Source of the DNA: JACZSB01 sp965372015
Lineage (GTDB): Bacteria > Fidelibacterota > Marinisomatia > SCGC-AAA003-L08 > TS1B11
Assembly: GCA_965372015.1 (NCBI GenBank)
Contig: CBDVAP010000105.1
Span: forward strand, 1-10,998
Direction of reading: 5' to 3'
DNA: 10,998 bases
Shown: piece by piece, positions 7,901 through 10,998 of the stretch
Numbering within the stretch: the stretch's first letter is position 1
How the letters are laid out: the number at the start of each line of letters is the position of its first letter
Program-made: the position numbers and the translations under genes
The notes under the pieces: model-generated
Database searches by the model: none
Seen by the model: only the letters and a program-made list of their open reading frames with translations
What the model was told of the DNA's origin: nothing

Positions 7901-9649
7901 GGCAAATATGACTCCGAGCATCCCGAGGAGAGTGTAGCGGCGGCCCTTCAAAATCACCTGATGGTACGGAGCAACTATGAGGCCCTGGTATCAGGTGACG
8001 GTGCCTGCGCGGGTTGCGGCGAGAAGTCGGTCTTGCGCTCTATCGCAACCATAACCGAAGCGCTCATGCGCCCCCGTTTCCATGCTAAAGCCGAACGTTT
8101 GGATGAAAAGGCGGCCCGGCTAGAGAGTGAGGGCGCTAAACGGCTGGCAAATTTGAAGCGGGAGGAACCGGAGACCTACCGAATCCTCAAACGCACCGTG
8201 GCGCACATGATCATGCGGCTGGGGTTGGAAGACAAGGAGCTGGTGGATCAGGCGGTTAAAACCCGAAAGGTAAGCGATAAACAGATTATCGATGCGCTGA
8301 TGACGGTGTTGAAGCAGGAAGCCTACAACCATCGCGACCTGCAGTCCTTGGATGGAAGGATGGCCAACGGTATGTCGGTGATGGCAATGTCGGCCAATAC
8401 CGGCTGTAACACGGTGTATGGCTCCACTCCACCCAACACTCCTCATCCCTACCCCTGGATGAACTCCCTTTTCCAGGATGGGACCACTGTGGGTTGGATC
8501 ATGGGGGAGAGTTTTATCATCGACCATGCCAAGCGCACAATCATTCCTGAGCGGTTGGCTGATGCCTTGTTGGATGCCGGGAGCCTGAGTGAGGATGACT
8601 ACTTCCGATTCACCCATTTCAGTGATGAATATATGACGGAACTGGAGTTAGCAGAGCTGCCCAAAGTATGGGTTGTCGGTGGTGACGGCGGTCTGGGAGA
8701 CATCGGTTTCCAGAACTTGTCGAAAGTGGTCCTCCAGAACCGGCCCAACGTGAATATACTAATGCTCGATACGCAGGTCTATTCCAATACCGGCGGCCAG
8801 AACTCCGATTCGTCGGTGATGCTCGGTGGATTCGACATGAATCAGATCGGTGCGGCCACCCAAGGCAAATTGACCGAGAAGAAAGGGGTCTCGGAGGCCA
8901 TGACTGTAGGGCACGGCTCGCCGTTTGTCGCCCAGGTATCGATGGCCAATTCCAGCAACTTGTTCAAGGCGATCCTTGAGGGACTTGATTACCCGGGTAC
9001 GGCTTTTTTCCAAGCCTTTACCACCTGCCAGCCGGAGCACGGCGTGCCCGATTCCGCCTCCACCATTCAGGCCCAGCTAGCTCGGGATAGCCGGGGAATC
9101 CCGGAATTCATTTGTAACGCCAACCTGGGTGAAACCACCGCCGAGACAATCAGCCTGAAGGGTAATCCCAACCCGGACCGGGATTGGTACCAGAAGAATA
9201 TCCACAAGACCCGGGATAAGTATTCCTTCACCGTGGCTCACTGGGCCCTGACGGAGGCCCGATTCCGGCGGCACCATAAGAAGATCACCCAGGAGGAGAG
9301 CACGAAGCTCATTTATCTGGATGACATGCTGTGGCGCATCACCCAGGCGGAGGTGGTCAAGCGGCGCTTCCTGGATCCGGAACATCGGGCCTACATTCCG
9401 GATTGGGGAGTATTTCTGGTGGAGTATGGGGCCGACGCAGCACCCTCCTATCACTCCCTTTCGCGCCAGATGGTGCTGTTTTGCGTAGAACGCCGCAAGG
9501 CTTGGCGGATGTTGCAGAGTCGCGCCGGTGTGGAGAACAAGGACTATCTGGCCCAACGTCAAATTCTCCAGGACCTCGAGGCCGGCAAGGTCGACAGGGA
9601 GCGCTTCATGGAGGATAGTCAATCATTGGTGGCGGAAGCCCGCGGCTGA
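4943..9649 (+). CDS. Enlarged single-chain pyruvate (2-oxoacid):ferredoxin oxidoreductase
   Basis: Enzymes of this family decarboxylate pyruvate or another 2-oxoacid with CoA, forming acyl-CoA and reducing ferredoxin or flavodoxin, using thiamine diphosphate and three 4Fe-4S clusters. Order seen: domain I (about 35-250) with YPITPST, where T60, E93 and R143 match the Thr, Glu and Arg active-site residues of the Desulfovibrio africanus enzyme; CoA-side domain II (about 258-400); gamma-type domain (about 455-705); a two-cluster ferredoxin domain with C802/C805/C808/C812 and C939/C942/C945/C949; and a TPP domain with GDG (1247-1249), TQVYSNTGGQ (1277-1286) and proximal-cluster cysteines C1022, C1025, C1155 and C1362. 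At 1568 residues it exceeds the usual 1170-1230. The extra length is a 35-residue N-terminus, about 70 residues between the two ferredoxin motifs, about 105 helical charged residues between C1025 and C1155, and a longer C-terminus. Substrate specificity cannot be read from sequence; pyruvate is most likely. Start supported by AGGAG upstream. Confidence 0.93.
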   Translation: MNSITKDRDIDRQSVAPVHDDLTDTGPRYPGIPITTNGNQLVAYYTEARVAEAGIFYPITPSTEMGENFQLSFAKGELNVFGDAKIAIETEGEHAAQGGAITASVAGKRVVNFTSGQGIVYGLEQYYHAPGKLATMIVEVAARALTKHALNVHCGHDDIYAALDTGWTILFAKDAQQAADQALILRKVNELTLNPGINVQDGFLTSHLERTSRVLESELIRDFLGRTDDIIECPTDAQKLLFGPMRRRVPKMIDLENPILLGPVQNQEHYMNGIAARRNNFVEPILGFLEEAYEEFGGLTGRYYGLISKHNCDDAETVMVSLGSSAENIEAASDYLAQTRGEHLGVIHINVIRPFPEKAIVEALRGRKQVIVLERSDEQTPGNSPLARDIRTALSKALENHNGVAHAELPTLSPEEMPRIFNGIYGLGSRDFRPEGILGAYDFACNRIARTDGKKASDGVSFFYVGIDHPYSVISEETPSLLPDHAIAVRFHSIGGWGMITTGKNMGEILGALGDYVQKRNEGNGALGSAGELHVSANPKYGSEKKGAPTSYFLSIAPEKIRVNCDLRHVDVVLSADPKIFTHSNPLDGLNPGGAFVWEYGDDNSQRAWERIPVWARRQIVDDKIRVYLLPGFDIAREATTREDLQMRMQGNAFLGAFFKVSTFLADNNVPEAEFHRIVQAQYEKKFRRFGKDVVASNMLVMKAGFERVGELPHGTLEGPDMSSMRGPTTDPLEPGSVIGPSPDKAPLFGLELFDGEFRGGYGYNQPSTVLASVGMMASGTGATASKYGARRQVPVFIAENCTQCMACITSCPDTALPNGAQEIGTVLGTAIRSYVEDATAKNKLLEGLDSLESRVRERMNSMLDEKNLDVPFGKVVNEVLGEIEKADPTLNDGSLHLLKTMLPKLPLAYSRVNAIFKVKEKKEPGTGGLFSIFVSDLCKGCGECATECGDHDALRMVDETEALNGEHASAIKFLDTLPDTPQQFLGKYDSEHPEESVAAALQNHLMVRSNYEALVSGDGACAGCGEKSVLRSIATITEALMRPRFHAKAERLDEKAARLESEGAKRLANLKREEPETYRILKRTVAHMIMRLGLEDKELVDQAVKTRKVSDKQIIDALMTVLKQEAYNHRDLQSLDGRMANGMSVMAMSANTGCNTVYGSTPPNTPHPYPWMNSLFQDGTTVGWIMGESFIIDHAKRTIIPERLADALLDAGSLSEDDYFRFTHFSDEYMTELELAELPKVWVVGGDGGLGDIGFQNLSKVVLQNRPNVNILMLDTQVYSNTGGQNSDSSVMLGGFDMNQIGAATQGKLTEKKGVSEAMTVGHGSPFVAQVSMANSSNLFKAILEGLDYPGTAFFQAFTTCQPEHGVPDSASTIQAQLARDSRGIPEFICNANLGETTAETISLKGNPNPDRDWYQKNIHKTRDKYSFTVAHWALTEARFRRHHKKITQEESTKLIYLDDMLWRITQAEVVKRRFLDPEHRAYIPDWGVFLVEYGADAAPSYHSLSRQMVLFCVERRKAWRMLQSRAGVENKDYLAQRQILQDLEAGKVDRERFMEDSQSLVAEARG

Positions 9650-9687
9650 AGGGGTGTGGGCGAGCCTGCGGCGGGTTGGAACCGGAG

Positions 9688-9804
9688 CTAGAAGGTAGAT
9701 TTCCGTTGGTCTCGCCGCCCACGCAGGTAACGGACGAAGCGGAAGATCAGGGCGGCAACAATTACGCCCAGCGCGTAGAAGAGAGCTATTTGCCTGGTTA
9801 TCAC
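9688..9804 (-). CDS. Possible 38-residue single-pass membrane protein
   Basis: On the minus strand a GTG at 9804 opens a 38-codon frame ending in TAG (9690-9688). The peptide starts MITRQIALFYALG, continues as an unbroken hydrophobic helix of about 20 residues (roughly 5-24), and ends in a strongly basic tail with seven Arg/Lys in the last 17 residues, the shape of an inner-membrane miniprotein with a cytosolic C-terminus. GGAA (9814-9811) lies 6 nt before this GTG. An earlier in-frame GTG at 9816 would add four residues but has no ribosome site. It converges on the oxidoreductase gene and diverges from the exported-protein gene. The opposite strand is also open here in one frame but gives no recognisable protein. 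No family recognised; it could be chance. Confidence 0.4.
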   Translation of the reverse strand: MITRQIALFYALGVIVAALIFRFVRYLRGRRDQRKSTF

Positions 9805-9843
9805 TAAGCGTTCCACACCGGAAGAATACGAAACTGGAGCAGC

Positions 9844-9856
9844 AATAGCAACTATT
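9844..9856. other. Small stem-loop
   Basis: AATAG-CAA-CTATT is a perfect 5-bp inverted repeat with a 3-nt loop, just upstream of the minus-strand small ORF. It may be an operator half-site pair or coincidental. Confidence 0.2.
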
Positions 9857-9868
9857 CTTCACGAAACT

Positions 9869-9891
9869 GTTGCGCCCCTGCAAGGGACAAC
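9869..9891. other. Two-part stem-loop
   Basis: GTTG and CAAC arms enclose an inner CCCT-GCA-AGGG stem, with an asymmetric internal loop (CGC against A). It lies in the gap between the divergent small ORF and the exported-protein gene. No T-run follows, so it does not look like an intrinsic terminator. Confidence 0.25.
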
Positions 9892-9964
9892 CACGCCACC
9901 CCGTCCATGTTAAATTAAGTCACCGGCAAAGAGCTGGTTAATAGAGGCTGAGGGAACTCTGCTT

Positions 9965-9971
9965 GGAGGAG
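9965..9971 (+). promoter_or_regulatory. Strong ribosome binding site deciding the start at 9975
   Basis: GGAGGAG lies 3 to 5 nt before the ATG at 9975. A TTG in the same frame at 9963 precedes the site and overlaps it, so initiation there is unlikely. The ATG start also gives a clean signal peptide. Confidence 0.75.
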
Positions 9972-9974
9972 ATT

Positions 9975-10445
9975 ATGCGACTATCATTGGTCCTGATAAT
10001 GATGCTTTTACCCTTGACCGGGTCGGCCCAGGTCGAGCTGGGGCCATTCCGGTTCCTGAATGACAGTAAGGCCCAGGCCCTGACCGGCGGGCTGATCCTA
10101 CTCGGCCCCAGTCCATTTGGTGCCTCGGTGGAACTGGCGTCGCCGCAACTGCTCAGCTTCCTCAACTTCATACCCGGCCAGGCCGTCAAGGTCACCGTAG
10201 CAGCACCGGATGGCGTATTGGTGCAGGCCGCTGTCATCTCCCGGGCCAGGTATATGCCGCAACGCAAGATCATCGGCTGGGTGGGTATCGCCCTGTCACT
10301 GGATGTGGCCAAGAATGCTAATTTTGGCGCCGGCATTGTGTTGGGGGCGGATTACCTGCTCACCGACAAGTATGTCGTCTCGGTAGGCGCACTGGGCGGG
10401 GGACTGATGATAAGCATCGGCCTCCACCGGGACTTCGGCTGGTAG
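9975..10445 (+). CDS. Small exported protein of unknown function, beta-rich
   Basis: This encodes 156 residues. It begins with a classical signal peptide: basic start MR, hydrophobic core of Leu, Ile, Val and Met, then TGSAQ with likely cleavage after GSA. The mature part, about 138 residues, has alternating hydrophobic stretches rich in Gly, Val, Leu and Ala, consistent with beta structure. The last third, from about residue 100, has amphipathic alternation and glycine-rich turns, and the chain ends in Phe-Gly-Trp. A terminal aromatic residue is typical of outer-membrane beta-barrels, but the protein is short for a complete barrel. It has few charges and, in the mature part as read, no cysteine. 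I do not recognise a family. It has its own strong ribosome site and is separated by 325 bp from the oxidoreductase gene, so it is probably its own transcription unit. The repeat copy follows closely downstream. Confidence 0.8.
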   Translation: MRLSLVLIMMLLPLTGSAQVELGPFRFLNDSKAQALTGGLILLGPSPFGASVELASPQLLSFLNFIPGQAVKVTVAAPDGVLVQAAVISRARYMPQRKIIGWVGIALSLDVAKNANFGAGIVLGADYLLTDKYVVSVGALGGGLMISIGLHRDFGW

Positions 10446-10459
10446 CAGGCGGTCTTCGA

Positions 10460-10472
10460 GGGCCTGCGGCCC
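10460..10472 (+). terminator. GC-rich hairpin after the exported-protein gene
   Basis: GGGCC-TGC-GGCCC forms a perfect 5-bp stem with a 3-nt loop, beginning 15 nt after the stop codon. There is no following T-run, so it is not a standard intrinsic terminator. It could protect the 3' end or act together with the C-rich repeat array downstream. Confidence 0.35.
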
Positions 10473-10535
10473 GCTATCAGACCCACCGGCACTGACAATC
10501 AATTCCGTCCAATCCCGCCGGTACCGCGCGGGTTC

Positions 10536-10552
10536 CCCCGCTTACAGCGGGG
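10536..10552 (+). terminator. Strong hairpin present only in the right repeat copy
   Basis: CCCCGCT-TAC-AGCGGGG is a perfect 7-bp GC-rich stem with a 3-nt loop. The following bases are GTT-like with only two T, so a U-tract is missing. The equivalent place in the left copy is shorter and lacks this hairpin. It could add to termination or RNA protection after the exported-protein gene. Confidence 0.45.
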
Positions 10553-10576
10553 TTCGGGGCCACGATAGGCTAGCTT

Positions 10577-10664
10577 ATACCCAGCTTATGCCCATCGAAC
10601 ACCCCGCGAATGCCCAGTAAAAACCCATAAGAAACCCAGCGAAAACCCAGTTAATACCCATCAA
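10577..10664 (+). repeat. Array of eight 11-nt units, right copy
   Basis: Eight contiguous 11-nt units run from 10577 to 10664 (units start at 10577, 10588, 10599, 10610, 10621, 10632, 10643 and 10654). Every unit has CCC at its positions 4-6 and almost all continue with A, giving a consensus close to AAACCCAKNNA. By hand count the 88 bases contain 31 C and 11 G. Against the left copy about 10 of 88 positions differ, and only one of those falls in a CCC triplet. The regular C-rich, G-poor pattern in the transcribed sense resembles what Rho is known to bind; this is inference. Confidence 0.9.
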
Positions 10665-10708
10665 ATGGTTAATGCTTACCGACGGGAGCAGCTAGCCCAA
10701 GAGGGAAA

Positions 10709-10731
10709 TGCAAAATGAAAAGTGCAAAATG
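10709..10731 (+). repeat. Two TGCAAAATG direct repeats
   Basis: TGCAAAATG occurs at 10709-10717 and 10723-10731, with a further AAAATG at about 10737-10742. It is a simple A-rich repeat of unknown role at the outer edge of the right repeat copy. Confidence 0.6.
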
Positions 10732-10749
10732 GGCAGAAAATGAGCATAA

Positions 10750-10776
10750 GATATTAAGTTTTAATGGGTTAATATC
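10750..10776. other. AT-rich inverted repeat
   Basis: GATATTAA (10750-10757) and TTAATATC (10769-10776) are perfect 8-bp arms around an 11-nt loop. It may be an operator for a gene to the right of the window, or a weak hairpin. Confidence 0.45.
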
Positions 10777-10843
10777 TGTTCGATACCGGGGCCGGACCTC
10801 AACCCGCTGGCGGGGTAGTGGCAGTTGCAGTGGCAGCAGCAGG

Positions 10844-10872
10844 CCTCACCCCGCATGCTGCGGTGCCTGAGG
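10844..10872. other. Compound GC-rich hairpin
   Basis: Outer arms CCTCA and TGAGG (10844-10848, 10868-10872) enclose an inner CCGCA-TGC-TGCGG stem, with unpaired CC and TGCC between. No T-run follows, so standard termination is unlikely. Confidence 0.4.
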
Positions 10873-10905
10873 AAACCTTTCCCCTTCGACTTTGCTCAGG
10901 ACATG

Positions 10906-10957
10906 CTTCTCGCTGGCGTGAGTCCCAGAGTTAACCCATCCTTCTCGCTAGCGCGAG
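10906..10957 (+). repeat. Pair of 17-bp direct repeats, each a small hairpin
   Basis: CTTCTCGCTGGCGTGAG (10906-10922) and CTTCTCGCTAGCGCGAG (10941-10957) agree at 15 of 17 positions. Each can fold: CTCGC pairs with GCGAG in the second and with GTGAG, using a G-U pair, in the first. One of the two differences therefore preserves pairing in RNA, and the other lies in the 4-nt loop. Confidence 0.55.
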
Positions 10958-10958
10958 T

Positions 10959-10980
10959 TCCTTCCCTTATAAGGGAAGGA
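10959..10980. other. 22-bp perfect palindrome
   Basis: The 11-base arm TCCTTCCCTTA is followed directly by its exact reverse complement, giving a perfect palindrome with no spacer, centred between 10969 and 10970. It follows the second 17-bp repeat after one base. It could be an operator or part of a dispersed intergenic palindromic element. Confidence 0.6.
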
Positions 10981-10998
10981 GTTTTGGAGAAGAGTTAA

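Larger units (their letters stand above)
9650..9974. other. Intergenic region after the oxidoreductase gene
   Basis: The 325 bp between the oxidoreductase stop and the start of the exported-protein gene contain a possible minus-strand small membrane ORF (9688-9804), two small hairpins (9844-9856 and 9869-9891) and the ribosome binding site of the next gene. No clear intrinsic terminator (GC-rich stem plus T-run) follows the oxidoreductase stop. A promoter for the exported protein is expected between about 9890 and 9950 but no convincing hexamers were found. Confidence 0.6.
10499..10706 (+). repeat. Right copy of the long intergenic repeat (inverted partner at 21-205)
   Basis: This is the partner of the left-end copy. 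Its 130-bp core (10568-10697) is bounded by GGCTAGCT (10568-10575) and AGCTAGCC (10690-10697). Homology starts at TCAATTCC (10499), 53 bp after the exported-protein stop, and fades near 10706. Compared with the left copy it carries about 21 extra bases around the hairpin at 10536-10552; otherwise the flanking blocks are collinear. It lies downstream of its gene in the same sense as the left copy does for the sensor gene, which is notable because the two are inverted on the DNA. Confidence 0.9.
10707..10998. other. Non-coding right end, rich in small hairpins and short repeats
   Basis: No credible protein-coding gene is visible in these 292 bp. The region holds two TGCAAAATG copies, an AT-rich hairpin (10750-10776), a run of GCAG-like motifs (about 10820-10843), a compound GC hairpin (10844-10872), a pair of 17-bp direct repeats that each form a hairpin, and a 22-bp perfect palindrome (10959-10980). 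AGAGTTAA occurs twice (about 10927-10934 and 10991-10998). Confidence 0.6.

Noticed and set aside
8120..8617. 165-residue and other long antisense ORFs within the oxidoreductase gene (also 9077-9622, 5006-5410)
   Set aside because: They are frame shadows of a gene supported by conserved motifs along its whole length; none shows domain features.
9623..9883. 86-residue minus-strand ORF over the end of the oxidoreductase gene
   Set aside because: It overlaps the coding end of a well-supported gene, has an irregular Cys/Arg/Pro-rich composition and no ribosome site; a different frame in the same place gives a more credible membrane peptide.
9963..9974. TTG start four codons earlier for the exported protein
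   Set aside because: The strong GGAGGAG site overlaps these codons and serves the ATG at 9975, which also begins a normal signal peptide.
10460..10472. Standard intrinsic terminator
   Set aside because: The stem is good but no T-run follows; kept only as a hairpin with modest confidence.

Overview
The window looks like chromosomal DNA of an uncultured, diderm, anaerobic or microaerophilic bacterium. This rests on a large ferredoxin-linked 2-oxoacid oxidoreductase, a very long multi-PAS hybrid sensor protein, and a small exported protein with a beta-rich, Trp-ending C-terminus. G+C is moderate, a little above half by eye. I cannot name the phylum; a lineage of the FCB/Marinimicrobia kind would fit, but that is a guess.

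Layout, left to right. Positions 21-205 hold one copy of an unusual intergenic repeat. Positions 224-4528 (minus strand) encode a 1434-residue protein with eight PAS domains, a histidine-kinase core and a C-terminal receiver domain; the usual phospho-accepting histidine of the kinase core is a leucine. A 414-bp divergent intergenic region (4529-4942) carries a candidate promoter for the sensor gene, palindromes, a possible 30-codon leader-like ORF and the ribosome binding site of the next gene. Positions 4943-9649 (plus) encode a 1568-residue single-chain pyruvate:ferredoxin oxidoreductase-like enzyme. It keeps the recognisable active-site and cluster residues but is roughly 350-400 residues longer than ordinary NifJ-type enzymes. 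A 325-bp gap follows, with a possible small membrane-protein ORF on the minus strand (9688-9804). Positions 9975-10445 (plus) encode a 156-residue exported protein of unknown function. The second copy of the repeat is at 10499-10706, and the last 300 bases are non-coding and rich in small hairpins and short repeats.

The most striking feature is the repeat pair. Each copy has a 130-bp core bounded by GGCTAGCT and AGCTAGCC, and the two cores match at 115 of 130 positions without gaps. Inside each core are eight exact 11-nt units of consensus close to AAACCCAKNNA. The copies are inverted relative to each other on the DNA, but both lie just downstream of a gene and in the same sense relative to that gene's transcription. 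In the transcript sense the array is C-rich, G-poor and regularly spaced, which suggests (as inference) a Rho-utilisation-like or other RNA-level 3' element. A DNA-level helically phased binding array or a dispersed repeat family are the alternatives.

How the genes may work together: the sensor and the oxidoreductase are divergently transcribed and share one control region. PAS2 of the sensor resembles redox/FAD-type PAS domains, so a link between redox sensing and 2-oxoacid oxidation is a reasonable but unproven idea.
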